From positions 124,001 to 188,000 of the forward strand of contig JAJTUP010000080.1 of assembly GCA_021399435.1 (NCBI GenBank): a stretch of 64,000 nt of DNA, written 5' to 3'. The translations under genes were made by a program, and so were the position numbers. The DNA comes from Diaporthe sp. PMI_573. Lineage: Eukaryota; Ascomycota; Sordariomycetes; Diaporthales; Diaporthaceae. Positions 22,748-34,069 of this stretch are shown one piece after another. Position 1 is the stretch's first letter. Each line of letters starts with the position of its first letter. The notes under the pieces are model-generated. The model was not told the origin of the DNA, did no database searches, and saw only the letters and a program-made list of their open reading frames with translations.

Positions 22748-23353
22748 GGTGACTATTTGCTGGGCTATTGGACGGTATGGGGAACGAACAAGTGATCAAG
22801 GTGCAGAGAAAATGGTTTGCTTGACCTGGCCGTCGCAGAGCGTCTATGGACGACAAAATGCGACCGAGTGGTATCTATTGTTACCTCTAGTGTTATCCGT
22901 CCTCGACTTACTGGACCGACTGAGCCACGGTTTTCGCCGACATGCCTCGTTCCATTTTGATCCTTCTGCAACAAATTAAAAAATGGCCAGTTTAACATTA
23001 CCCAAGCTGTGTCGATAGCAGAGTCAAAGTGACCCGGCCCCACTTGTCCCGCTTCCCTCCACTGCCGCTTACGTGCAATGGTAATTTGCTTACCACATCA
23101 TATGTTTTGGTGCTATCAAGATGACCAACAGGGGTTTTTTTGGGGGCGGGTTCTTTTTGCTTTCAATGTTGCCATCCAGTTCAGTGAGGAGTCAAAACAT
23201 TGCCAGGTGTATGAAGTCCTAGTTAGCTGCACTCGTCCGTAGGACACAGAAAACCTCACCCGCCACCAAAACGTAAGGTATCCTCCAAGGCACTTGCGCC
23301 AACACACAAACGACATCACCATCGTTGTAAGCCCGCGAGCTGTCTCAGTCGAC
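22748..23353. promoter_or_regulatory. Shared divergent promoter, P450-2 / aminotransferase
   Basis: 606 bp between diverging starts. CCGCGAGC (reverse GCTCGCGG) lies about 15-20 bases before the aminotransferase ATG, again a partial tox-box-like core. No other element is identified. Confidence 0.45.
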
Positions 23354-24666
23354 ATGGAATCCTTGCAGGTGACCAGAACCAGCACGCCAAAACAGATCAC
23401 GCCTAATAGTGAGCTTGTTTTCGGAAAGTGCATGACGGACCACATGCTTTTGCTCGAATGGACCGCTTCCGAGGGCTGGATCCATCCCCGGATCGTCCCA
23501 TATCAGAACCTCAGTCTCGACCCTGCCAACAGCACGCTCCAGTGGGGGATCCAAGCGTTTGAGGGAATGAAAGCATTCAGGGACAGGAAGGGCACATTGA
23601 GGCTGTTCAGACCAGAGAAAAACATGGAAAGAATGAACAAGAGCACTGATCGTATTGCAATGTTGCCCAATGTGGATACGAGCTTGGTAGTCGAGCTCTT
23701 GAAAAAGTTTGTTGGCCTGGAGGAGAGGTTTATCCCTTCGTAAGTCGTAACTTGAACGGGACAGCCCGTGCCTGATGGTAACAAAGCAAGCTGTTCTTGA
23801 GCCGCTGACAATGTTCCCCTGTGCGCTCTAAGCATAGTGAGCGTGGATTTTCCCTATACATACGCCCAAACTTGATCGCAGCCCAGAGCATCCTGTCCAT
23901 CGCTCCCGTCGACACCACACTGCTGTATATCATCGCGTTCCCTGTTGGCACGCCTCCTACCAGGGCCATCAATCTGGACACCGCACAACACGCTCTTCGG
24001 GCGTCCCCGGGTGGTCTAGGGGCCAAGAAGCACGCGCCCAACTTTGCACCGGCCGTAGCGCCTGCCAAGGGAATCTCTCAGACCCTCTGGCTTTTCCAAG
24101 ACATCGACACGGAAACGGGCACCAAGGAAGAGTACATGACGGAAGCCGGGGCCATGGACCTCTTCTGCACAATGAACATCTTTTACGCGATAAAAGGCCC
24201 GGATGGTCGGAATGAGCTGATCACGCCACCGGTAGGCAGTGTCATTCTGGAGGGGCTGATGCGTCTCTGCGTTATCGAGCTCGCGCAGGAACGCCTTGTG
24301 CCTCAAGGGTGGTCTTTGGTCGAGCGAAATATCACTGTGCGCGAGCTCCTCCAGTTTGAGGAGCAAGGTAGAATCCTAGAAGTCTTTGGGACATCGACGG
24401 CTGCCGTGGTTGTCCCCATAAGATCCATTACCCACAACGGGCGGCGCGTTGATTGCGGGCTCAACGAAAACCAGATGACGGGGCCGATTGCACAGAAAAT
24501 GAAGGACTGGATTGAGGAGATTCAGTATGGCGAAGTTGAACATCCTTGGAGGTAAGTAACCATATTAAGCATCCCAAACTCCCGTCCACGGCGGTGCCCA
24601 AAATGCGGCTGATGCTGCAATATCAAGTACTAATGATATTCCAGTGTGCCAATTGACAGTGTCTGA
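23354..24666 (+). CDS. Branched-chain amino acid aminotransferase (TOXF-like)
   Basis: A PLP enzyme of fold type IV that transfers the amino group between branched-chain amino acids and 2-oxoglutarate. Exons are 23354-23739, 23838-24551 and 24645-24666, giving 373 residues. The last intron has a perfect TACTAAT branch site, and its short exon completes the usual HPWS-V ending. Without it the frame would stop at 24555. Family motifs are WGIQAFEGMKAFR, SERGFSLYIRP, the PLP-lysine block ASPGGLGAKKHAPNFAP, EGLMRLCVIELA and FGTSTAAVV. The ATG at 23354 is the first in frame. An extra BCAT in a biosynthetic locus recalls TOXF of HC-toxin and the apicidin cluster. Here no NRPS is present, so its role (perhaps making or using a branched 2-keto acid) is open. 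Confidence 0.88.
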
Positions 24667-25740
24667 TGGCAACTAAGATAGTACTAAAGCATGGTTCCAG
24701 CCCTAATATAGAAAAGATATACCTGCACGTTCGTGTCTTCATTTATAACGCTTTTTTAAGCTCACTGGTGCTATATGTATTCCCACCCTAAGCGGTGTTA
24801 GTTTTGTGCTGCAGCATGAGTATTGTCAATCACCCTGCCCTTGGTGCAATTATAGTCATGTGTAGTGTCCCATTGCATCATCATCTATGACAAGCATCCC
24901 TTTTCTGAGTGCGACCAATTGTATTGGCTTCAGGTAGTATGTGGTTATAAAAGGCGCTATTCCCTTGCTTTAGATAACAGTTGACCTACGTCCTCCTCTC
25001 TGCTCGTGACCTAGTCCCTCCGCGATATGATATTTTCTGGCCCCATTTCTACATGACATGGATATTCTTCTCCCTCCTTTTTATGCCCTTCCAAATTCTA
25101 TTCCCAACTTGTGCCCCTCAAATCGAGGGCACATTCTTTCCCCCTGAAGGTCCGGCAGAGGCTCACTGGCAGTCCAGTGCGGTATCTATTCTACTCTTGT
25201 TGGTGCCTCTTTTCACAACTACGATCTTTTGCCTAGGACGTGAAACGACGTGAAGGTTTCATCTCAGCTGTCGAAAATTGACAGACCAGTCGGACTGGCA
25301 TGTGATCAGCATGGCTTGAACGTGGGTGGCTGAGCCAATCAACTTCTTCCCAAATCTCTGACGGCATGTCAGCAATTGTCACCACATCAGCATGCAGCCG
25401 CAATGCAGCAGGGTTCTGCCTACGGGGTGCCTAGTTAGCGTACGGTCAGCAGGAACTCCACACAAGGCCAAGTCTTAGGTCATCCGTCGACGTACCTCGA
25501 CTGCAAAGATGTGAATATGCCCCTGTGATATCTCAGTGTTTTCCCTATGTCCACTCACGCACCGGCTAGTCCATTTCCGTTGTACTTCATCACAATGCTT
25601 CAAAGCACAACCACTGCGTGATTTCCAATTTTATGCCTATATCTTTTGAATCTTTTTATTCAATTCCTGGAATTTCCTCATTAAGGGCTTTCTGCTAGCC
25701 CCTTTTTAGGTATTGAACAGACTACTACTGCGCAGCCATC
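24667..25740. other. Intergenic
   Basis: About 1.07 kb between the aminotransferase and P450-3, AT-rich at its ends. It holds the P450-3 promoter. No gene is supported. Confidence 0.5.
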
Positions 25741-27830
25741 ATGTCTTTACCCTACACCTGGCTGTCACACGGCCAGAATTGGCTAGATTCACTAGACACC
25801 AAAACGTCACTGTCACTGTTCCTCTTGGCTGTCACATTGTTTTCCAGCCTTTTTGCAACGTCAAAGTCTAGAGGACGAAGTCTCAGCCACATACCCGTTC
25901 TCGGCGAAGAGCTTAGTGCCAGCCGACGCAAGTCGGAATTCAGGTTCAACGCAAGGGCCTTTCTCGAGCGTGGTTACAATGAAGTATGTAGTGAATAAAT
26001 CATTCCGAGGACATGGAAAGAGTACTCACCTAACGTCATTTATAGTTCAATCTCGCCAACAAGGCTTTCCAAATCAAGACCACCGAGGGTGAGTGAATTG
26101 CCGCACCTCTGAGCGCAACATTTTCCTCGAGGAGCCTAACAAGATTTGTCTTCATCAGGCCCTGCGGTTGTCCTGAACGCGAGACAGAGTGCCGAGATTG
26201 GCTCTATGCCCGATCATGTCATTGACAACATGCGACCAAACGGAAGGGTGAGCTTTTCTCCCTCCCATTTCGCCCCTCGGCGATGCGACCCAGTACTCGT
26301 CTTGAAGCTAATGAGAATACCGCAAAAATACAGGCCCTCATGGATCATTACACAGGTTACCTAGATGGAGACGAGGTGGTCTTTCGCGTTATCAAGACCC
26401 AACTGTCGACTCAACTAGGTGAGCAGCAAACAAGCGCGGCCTTCTCATATAACACCCGGCCGGGATGCAACCCATAACTGACCAAGAAACAATGTCACTC
26501 ATTAGGCAGTCTTGGAGATATTCTTGCAAACCAAACTGACAAGTGTCTCGCACGCGAGATGCCGCCGTGCAAAGGTGAGAAAGCCCTGCATTACTTGCCA
26601 GAAGCGTAGTACTGAACAGCATGGCAGATTGGACCGAGGTGCAAGTCTATGACCGGATTGCTCGCATGGTTGCTGCGGTATCGACACGCGTGTTCGTCGG
26701 GGATGAACTGACGACCAATGAGGAATGGCTGACGACGACCATCAACTACACCGTCCAGCTCGTCACATGTGCGACGATACTGAAGCTCATCCCGGGTTTC
26801 TTACGGCCCCTCGTCTACCAGCTCGTCCCCGCGTACAGGCGGTTACAGACCTACAACAAGACGGCCATACGCCTGATCAAGCCAATCGTCCAGGCGCGCC
26901 GAGAGACCATGGACAAGCCAGGTTTCGAGGCCAGCAATAACATGATGCAGTGGATGATCAACGAGCGGCGGAGGAAGAACTCCCGCGACAAGGAGTACAC
27001 TTATTTCGCCCAGCTTCAGCTCCAGCTATCCTTTGCGGCTATCCACACCACGACTATGGCCGTGGTTAACATGCTCTATGACCTCGTCGCCTGGCCAGAG
27101 TACATCGACATTCTCCGAGAAGAGGTTCAAGAGCAGATGGCCGCGAACGGCAACACGTTCAATGGGCAGTTTGTCAAGAATCTTCAGAAGATGGACAGTT
27201 TCATGAAAGAAAGCCAGAGACATAATCCGGTTGGCTACAGTAGGTCCCTCTTGATCCCCCTCAATCCCTTAAATCGTATCACGAACCCGGCGTCTCACAG
27301 AAGAAAACAAACAGCAATCATGGGTCGCGACGTGTGTCAGGACATCAGGCTCTCCGACGGCCTCTTCCTCCCCAAGGGGACCTTTGTCGTTGCGAATGGC
27401 TACCAAATCACCCGCGACCCCGCGGTCCTCCAGAGCGACAGCGACCCCAAGTCCTTTGATGGACTTCGCTACTACAACATGCGCAACAAGCTGTTCAAGA
27501 CCGGCTTGGACGAGAAAGAGGCCGCCGGCAAGCACCAGTTTGTGTCCGTCTCGAACAGCAGCTACATGTTCGGCTACGGCAAGCACGCTTGTCCGGGCAG
27601 GTTCTTTGCTGGCAATGAGATCAAGATCATCCTGGCAAAGATGCTCTTGGAGTTTGATCTCAAGTTTCCCCCGGGACAGAGTGGCAGGTATGAGAGTAAG
27701 AGCTGGGAGATGGCGGTAAGTATCTGGTGCTTATGCAAATTGCCTGTTGACGTGCTCCATACTAACTTATTTCAAACAGAACTATCCGGATGCGGCGAAG
27801 ATAATTTTGATGAAGCGGAGAGGAATTTAA
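25741..27830 (+). CDS. Cytochrome P450 (P450-3), ent-kaurene oxidase-like fungal family
   Basis: A membrane-bound monooxygenase of 530 residues built from eight exons: 25741-25983, 26046-26088, 26159-26247, 26334-26418, 26506-26574, 26628-27239, 27315-27715 and 27780-27830. A hydrophobic anchor lies near residues 22-40. The I-helix is FAAIHTTT, the ExxR is ESQR, and the haem loop is FGYGKHACPG. The 75-nt sixth intron (27240-27314) is a multiple of three, so naive reading runs straight through it. The last exon ends in MKRRGI at a TAA at 27828-27830. It is the closest relative of P450-1 in the window, and both have eight exons with short second to fourth exons. Likely a triterpenoid hydroxylase by context. 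Confidence 0.88.
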
Positions 27831-28819
27831 AGGTCATTTCAGGGCTTTGAGCATAGTATGGGTAGGATTACGGACAGGGCAAAATAAAGTAGTGACTAGC
27901 TATATCAGCGCAGGTTTCAAAAATTCCCTCACTGACGGCATTGTAAATTGATCAACATTATAATTGATTATTTTGCGGCCCTAAGATCCCATATGATTTG
28001 ACACTAGGAATCTAGATAGCGCAGTATTGGGGTTGAAAAAGGATGATGTTCTTGGGGCAAGACTAATATTAAGCTTCTTTTTTCTATTCTTGTCTTTCTT
28101 TTTCTGCCACATTGTGTAGAGAAAGCTCCTAAAACTAAAGTCCAGGTACGTTCATTCCAGAATAACCCAATTACCCTGGTGACAGAGAAGCTCTCAAGAG
28201 TTAATTTCATGTCCGTTTCGAGATACATAGTCAAAACAATATTGATTTGAAGACACTTGTACGGCAGCCTTGATATCTGGAATTTTCATAGCCACAGTAC
28301 TAGCATTCAGCCTCAAGTGGACATGGCTGCTTGATTCAGACCATCCATTCATTAGGCATCTTTGCCTCCCCACGGGCACCTTGATGGCTGACTATAGGGG
28401 ATTAGTGGAGGGAATTACCACAAGTTACATGACGATAGACGCCAGCGATTGTCCCCGAATTTTTCTGATTAGTTTATGAGCGACTCATCCTATTCAAGAA
28501 AATTGTAGGTGTTCATCAGAGTTTGACTTTTTTTTTGACACGGCTCTATCTGTTTGCAAAGCTCGTTGTTGGCGTGAATTTGAAGCTGAGCTCGCGTAAG
28601 CTAGCGTCAGCAGGAGGACGCTCATATTCTGCTTACCCAAGAGATAATTGCCGGTGCACTTGGTCACCCATTTTCATTTCACCATTGATTGGCCAGAAAG
28701 CTCTCGTTAGGAGCTTTCAGTTCTTCTTTTCTTTGCGCCACCTCTTTGCTGGTGGAACCCTTCCTCTCCCTGTGAGCACGCCAACATCAACCCCCCCACA
28801 TCAACCAACAGCGTTCACA
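27831..28819. other. Intergenic
   Basis: About 1 kb. The right part is the leader and promoter of the SRPBCC gene; GCTCGCGTAAG at 28590-28600 recurs at 31465-31475. No gene is supported in the rest. Confidence 0.5.
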
Positions 28820-29296
28820 ATGCTTTCGGCTCAAAACACAATCTTGGTCGACGCGCCGCCCAGCCAAGTCTGGTCCATCCTGGCCGACCTGGAGAGCTGG
28901 CCGGACTGGAACACCTGGTTCACGCAGATGCGCATCCACGGGGGCCCCGATGCGGTAAAAGAGCTCCGAATCGGAACAACTTTTACATTCACCAACCGCA
29001 TCTCCGGCGACAAGACTGGCACATATGACGCCCGCATCACACAGTTTACTCAAGGCGAAGGGTTTACCTGGGTCAGCGGCCCATCGCGCTGGTTCGAATG
29101 GGCCATTTACGGCGAACACTGGTTTCGTGTGGAAGGCGAGACAGATAACGATGGGACACTAAAGACGAGGGTGGTCCAGGGCGAGAATATTGGTGGGCTT
29201 TTGGGTTTCATTCTGCCTGATTCAATGCGTCAAACCTTGATAGAAGCCTTTGCATCGTTCAATATGGAGTTGAAGAAGAAAGTCGAGGGGAAGTGA
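28820..29296 (+). CDS. SRPBCC/START-like (polyketide cyclase-type fold) protein
   Basis: A single-exon protein of 158 residues that fits the SRPBCC fold (START/Bet v1/polyketide cyclase superfamily). It begins with a strand (NTILVDAPPSQVWSILADLE), followed by SWPDWNTWF near residues 28-36, alternating strands, and an amphipathic C-terminal helix (FASFNMELKKKVEGK). The ATG at 28820 puts the first strand at the usual position; the frame is open further upstream, but that stretch looks like leader. Such folds bind lipids, sterols or polyketides in a deep cavity. It lies between P450-3 and P450-4, so binding, isomerising or dehydrating a triterpenoid intermediate is possible. No catalytic residues can be assigned from sequence alone. 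Confidence 0.75.
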   Translation: MLSAQNTILVDAPPSQVWSILADLESWPDWNTWFTQMRIHGGPDAVKELRIGTTFTFTNRISGDKTGTYDARITQFTQGEGFTWVSGPSRWFEWAIYGEHWFRVEGETDNDGTLKTRVVQGENIGGLLGFILPDSMRQTLIEAFASFNMELKKKVEGK

Positions 29297-29510
29297 TGAT
29301 GGGAGCTTTAGAATAGCGTCAAAGTCCCAATTCCAACTTCGAATTTCAATTGACCACTCACGTCCAAAAGACACGGTATGCAGTTCCACTTAGTCAAAGA
29401 CATTTCGGGCTAATGAAACTCCGCATGGGTCAATTCTGAGTCCCATTGTCTAACTACTTCTAATCCGAAATTCGTGACTATGTAGCTGTATGTACACCAC
29501 CCAAGTTCCT

Positions 29511-31272
29511 TCAGTCCACATCCAGGGACTGCTCGGTCATAGGTTCAGGCAGGTCAATCACAATCTCCTCCTTCCTCCTGCGGATCCGGCATTTAGACTC
29601 CAGGTTCACAATAGTGTTGGTCTCGAACACACGGAACCCGGGCTGGTCACCACGGGTCGGCTCCCAGTCGTATTTCAGCAGCAGCTGCGCGATCGCAATC
29701 TTGATCTCGTTGCTCGCGAAGAAGCGCCCGGGGCAGGCGTGGTCGCCGAGGCCAAAGGCCATGTGCTGCGGCGACAGTGTGACGTGCTGCCAGGCGTTCA
29801 TCTTGCCCTGGTCCTCGCGCTTGCGCAGGAAGCGGTAGGCGTCGAACTTTTCTGGGCTCTCGTAGACGGCCGGGTCATCGTAGCTGTTTGCCACGATGAA
29901 GCGGGTGCCTGCAGGGAGGACGGAGCCGTCCGAGAGCGTGACGGTCTCCTTTACCAGCCGGTTCATGGAGACTGATAAAAGGCAAAACAAGTTTTGTTAG
30001 CTCATTGAAGAAATTCACTGGTGTATGACCTGGACAAATCCAGGTTAAGCAAGTAGGTTGAATGAGGAATCGGATAGACATACTTGCGTTCGGCGGGTGT
30101 GCCCGCTGGTTCTCCTTGAGGAAGCTATCCATCAAGCGCATCTTGTATAGCGCCGCTCTGGTCCAACCTTCGTCTCTCAGCGCCTTGATGACTTCGTCAC
30201 GCAGCGGCTTGACAAGCTCCGGGTGGGCCACTATGTCGAGAAGGGCGGACGTGATGGCCTCGGTGGACGTGTGGATGGACGCAAGGGCGAGCTCGAGCTG
30301 GCCGTTGACAAAGTCTGACATGCGCTCCTTATCCTCAGACAGGTCGTACATCCATCCGATGAGGTCCGCCCTCTTGCGAGGCTTCTTGCCCGCCTCCGCC
30401 GCCTTCTGCGCCCTCAGCCTCAGCTTCTCCACCTCGGGGGTGATGAGCTTCCGGGCGTCCCGGTAGTCCCTGCGCAGCTTGGTGCTCTCGGGCAAGAACC
30501 AGTGGATAAAGGGCCGGATGATGCCGGGGACCTGGCGCAGCTCCCGGGCGCACGCGAACGCGTGGACGGTGTAGTCCTTGGAGAGCTCCAGCCACCGCTT
30601 GTCCCGGCAGAGCGGCAGGCCGAGGGAGATCCTGGCCGAGAGGCGGGCGACGAGCTGCAGGATGCTCTGCTTGAGGAATATCTCGTGCCACTCGCCGTCG
30701 TCGCCGACGATGTCATGGATTGCAGTTGTGGTCTCGTCGACCAGGTCGTTGATGATGAGTCCCAGGGCGGGCGTGAGCTTGTTCCGAATCACATTGGGGA
30801 TCACCGATTCGGCAAACGGCTCGAATCCCGGATAACCGACAAAGAAGTCCTTTTTGAAAGCCCCGATGTGCGTGAGCTCGGCGCGGTTCTTGAGTTCTTC
30901 GGCGAAGCGGTTGGGGAGCACAACCTTTGGGCCTGTGCCAGTCATGACCCGGAACGGGCGACCGTTGCATTCTTTCAGCCCTTTCTTGATGGTCTTTTGG
31001 CCTTGCTGGAACCAACTCTCCTTGGGACCAAGGCCATCCTCGGTGAGAGCCACTATTGGGAAGGATGCGGCCTGTCGATCTGCAGCCCATTTCGAATAAA
31101 TGTAGTAGATGTAGTAGATGTAGAGAAGCCCAACTAAAATCACGACGGCTTGTCGCCAGGGCTCCGACAGGCCGGGTAGCATCGTGTTGAGGTATGCCAT
31201 TTTCTCGGCGCTCAGACTCCACAAGCGGGCCAGCTCCGTGGACAAGGATCCCGGCATGGTGAGATATATCAT
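29511..31272 (-). CDS. Cytochrome P450 (P450-4), ent-kaurene oxidase-like fungal family
   Basis: A membrane-bound monooxygenase of 549 residues in two exons, 31272-30084 and 29971-29511, with a 112-nt intron. A hydrophobic anchor near residues 40-59 contains a YIYYIYYIY run encoded by a small 9-bp repeat. The I-helix is LASIHTST, the ExxR is ENQR, and the haem loop is FGLGDHACPG. It belongs to the same broad family as P450-1 and P450-3 but has lost most of their introns. An in-frame ATG at 31257 is an alternative start. It shares a divergent promoter with SDR-2. Its role as a triterpenoid oxidase is inferred from context. Confidence 0.88.
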
Positions 31273-31926
31273 TCGATTGTCTTGTAAAGAACGTCGTCGT
31301 CGGGTCTCTTTCCGTCAATGAGCATTTTCTTCGAATGAATAGCTTGTTTTTGCTGCCAAAAAAAACAGGTTAATTTGCCCTCGTCCCCCGCATTCAAGTT
31401 GACATACAGATCACGGTATGACCATTGATAGCCAAGTGGGTCGAGTCGGTTATGATGTGGTGATGCTCGCGTAAGATCAGCTTAGTACATAGGTACTTAA
31501 GGCCAGGCAGAAACAATCAGCGTTGCATTTGCGCATGTTCGTGTCAATATCATCATTTGACACGTGAAAGCCGTAATTGATGGTTCCTGCATGATATTGG
31601 TACATTCATGAATACTGCGTGACATAATAGTACCCCGACGGTGAGAAATGCGGCTGAACTTGGCGATGCACATTCTATGACAAGGTCGAGCAAGGAATTC
31701 CGTGGTAATAGTTTATGTTAATGCTAGCATAGTAAATCTCAAAGCATCATTATCAATTCAATCACACACGCTGAAAGTCTTGTTTCTCAAACGTGACGTG
31801 TTCTATTGTACTGGAGCAGAGATATCTGCACTGCATAGTTACTCAGTTTGGCGGCGACGATTTCCGACCCCTATACACCCGTCTTTCCGTCTAACGTATC
31901 TGGCTATTTATCCGTCGGCATAACTA
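31273..31926. promoter_or_regulatory. Shared divergent promoter, P450-4 / SDR-2
   Basis: 654 bp between diverging starts. GCTCGCGTAAG at 31465-31475 is identical to 28590-28600 upstream of the SRPBCC gene, and its CTCGCGTA part fits eight positions of the tox-box pattern. No direct evidence of function. Confidence 0.5.
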
Positions 31927-33005
31927 ATGTCTCAATACAGCCAAGCTCACCAAGATGCCCGAGGAGCGGGCGATGGACGTCCAACAGCACTTCGCATCGT
32001 CGAGGATGAAGGACTCCTCGGGAAGCTTGGGGACAAGACATTCCTGGTAACGGGGGTCTCAAGCGGGATCGGAATTGAGACCATGAGGGCCCTGTACGCC
32101 ACTGGTGCCCACGTTTTCGGAACCGCTCGCGACATGAAGAAGGCGCAGCGAGTTGTAGATGAAGTGACCGCCAAGACTGCTGGGGGCAAGATAACCCTTA
32201 TCGAGATGGACCTCGCAAGCCTATCCTCTGTGAAGCTGGCAGCCGAGTCCTTTCTACGTCAGAGCCAGTCTCTGAACGTCCTGATCAACAATGCCGGGTA
32301 AGTCGCAACGCCAACGCACATGATCGCAGTCCTCAGTAGCTGATCTCTCGCTTGGGAACCAGTGTCGTGCGGGCGCCCGAGGGCAGGACCGAGGACGGGT
32401 TCGAGACACACTTTGCAACCAACCACCTGGGTCATTTCTACCTCTTTCAGTTGCTCAGGCCCACTCTACTGGCGTCCAGCACGGCCGAGTGTCCGTCGCG
32501 CGTGGTCAGTGTCAGCTCGACGGGCCACACGTGTGGACCAGTGCGCTTCCATGACTACAACTTCGAAAAGGAGGCCTACGACCCATGGAAGGCGTACGGA
32601 CAGTCCAAGACGGCAAACATCTACTTTGCGAGCGAGATAGAGAGGCGCTATGGGCAGAGGGGCTTGCATGCCACGGCCCTGCACCCCGGTATGGTAATAA
32701 CGGGCTTGCAGGATACCGTCTCGCCCGAGGACGCAGAGAAGTGGAGCGACCCCAAGATGCTCGTCTGCCTCAAAAGCCCTGAGCAAGGCGCAGCAACTAG
32801 TGTTTATGCGGCCATAGGTGCCGAGTGGAAGGACAAGGGGGGGCGTTATCTGTCGGATTGTGTAGAACAGGGCCCGTACCAGCATCCTGAGCAACCCATG
32901 ACCTTTGGAGACGATGGCTACGCGGCGTGGGCGTATGACGAGGAGGCAGCCCAGAGGCTGTGGAGGGAGTCTTTGGTGATGGTTGGTGTAGACGAAAAGG
33001 AGTAA
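31927..33005 (+). CDS. Short-chain dehydrogenase/reductase (SDR-2), retinol dehydrogenase/WWOX-like
   Basis: An NAD(P)-dependent oxidoreductase of 337 residues. Exons 31927-32297 and 32363-33005 are joined by a 65-nt intron that splits the Gly codon of NNAG. The cofactor motif TGVSSGIG is near residues 43-50 after a 35-residue N-terminal extension. NNAG, TNHLGHF, VSVSSTGH and the catalytic YGQSK follow in the usual order. LHPGMVITGL is the PG block. Fungal SDRs of this type act on lipophilic alcohols and ketones. It is divergent from P450-4, consistent with oxidising a hydroxyl that a P450 installed. The exact substrate is unknown. Confidence 0.85.
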
Positions 33006-34069
33006 TCACTAAATAGTTAGTAGTTCCTGCGTTGCAGACTCGTCGAATGTCTTTGATATAGCACCAAGTTATGTACCTAACGGTTTTACGTACGAAAACA
33101 CATCGACCGCAGAGATATTCAACCAATATGGAATATAGTATCATGAAATAACAACACATACCTAGACAATATTTCATTGTGAGCCGGATTCTGATATGGG
33201 ACCCAGGTTCACGAGTATCATAGCCTGTGTAGGATAACCTCTACGGGAAATAGGATAACTCTTATAGAATGATGTTCCATATGATAATCTCTTGCGGCAT
33301 AGCCTCTTATTGGATGACCTCCTATAGGATAACCTCCTGTAGGACACCCTACTATACAATATGTTTACCACTGTATGAAGGGACCGCCTATACGTACACG
33401 GATTAAAAACGAAACCACCTATACAATATCCTCCTATAGGACATCTTCCTATATGACCCCCTCTTATGCGACATCCTCCTACGTGACACCCTCCTATGTA
33501 ACATCCTCCTATAGGATATCCTCCTATAGGATAACCTTCTATGAAATAACGTTCTGTAAGACACCCTCCTATGAGATGACCAGGTAGACTATGCTTCTGT
33601 AGAACGCAATGTGTGATGAGACCATCGATCATGTGCTTGCCCATAGCGTTCAGATTGTTCATATGACCTGTGGTCTACAAGAAATTGAGTGCATTTCATC
33701 AAAGTCAGTTATCTACGGCCCTCCGTATACTCTGGGGAGACAGCCAACTTTGCTCGACTTCTTGATTTTTGTTAGCCGGGGGATCGCAATGAAATGCACA
33801 AAGGATAAGCATAGCTCAGAGTAGCCTGATTACAAGAGACTACGCTAGGCGGAGGAGTAGTTTGGGGAGAGGGCAGAGAGCGCAGCAAGGGCAGAGAGGG
33901 TAGCAGAGAGGGCGGCAGCGAGGTTGTGAATGGTGGTAAGCTTATCGATCAGGCTCGGGCCACTCTGAGCTACACTTAATCATAGTACGACACTGAGTGG
34001 CAGAATGAACTTGGCAATTTTAATTCAAAGTCCGGGTCCCTCCGCCTCTAATTATTAAATTTTGTTCCA
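33006..34069. other. Intergenic with minisatellite
   Basis: Between the convergent ends of SDR-2 and the flavoenzyme. The second minisatellite array is at about 33200-33600. A purine-rich GGCAGAGAG-like tract lies at about 33850-33930. No gene is seen. Confidence 0.6.
33200..33600 (-). repeat. Degenerate 15-bp minisatellite (array 2, inverted relative to array 1)
   Basis: More than 20 imperfect 15-bp units. On the minus strand the consensus is TTATCCTATAGGAGG, the same as in array 1 at 20340-20690 but in opposite orientation. Because the period is 15, all frames are open over long stretches and encode a (P-I-G-G-Y/C)-like pattern. I regard this as repeat-encoded and not a gene. Confidence 0.8.

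Noticed and set aside
33174..33662. 162-codon frame with a repeating Pro-Ile-Gly-Gly pattern
   Set aside because: It is produced by a 15-bp minisatellite, which keeps frames open; repeats are imperfect and no start or signal is convincing.
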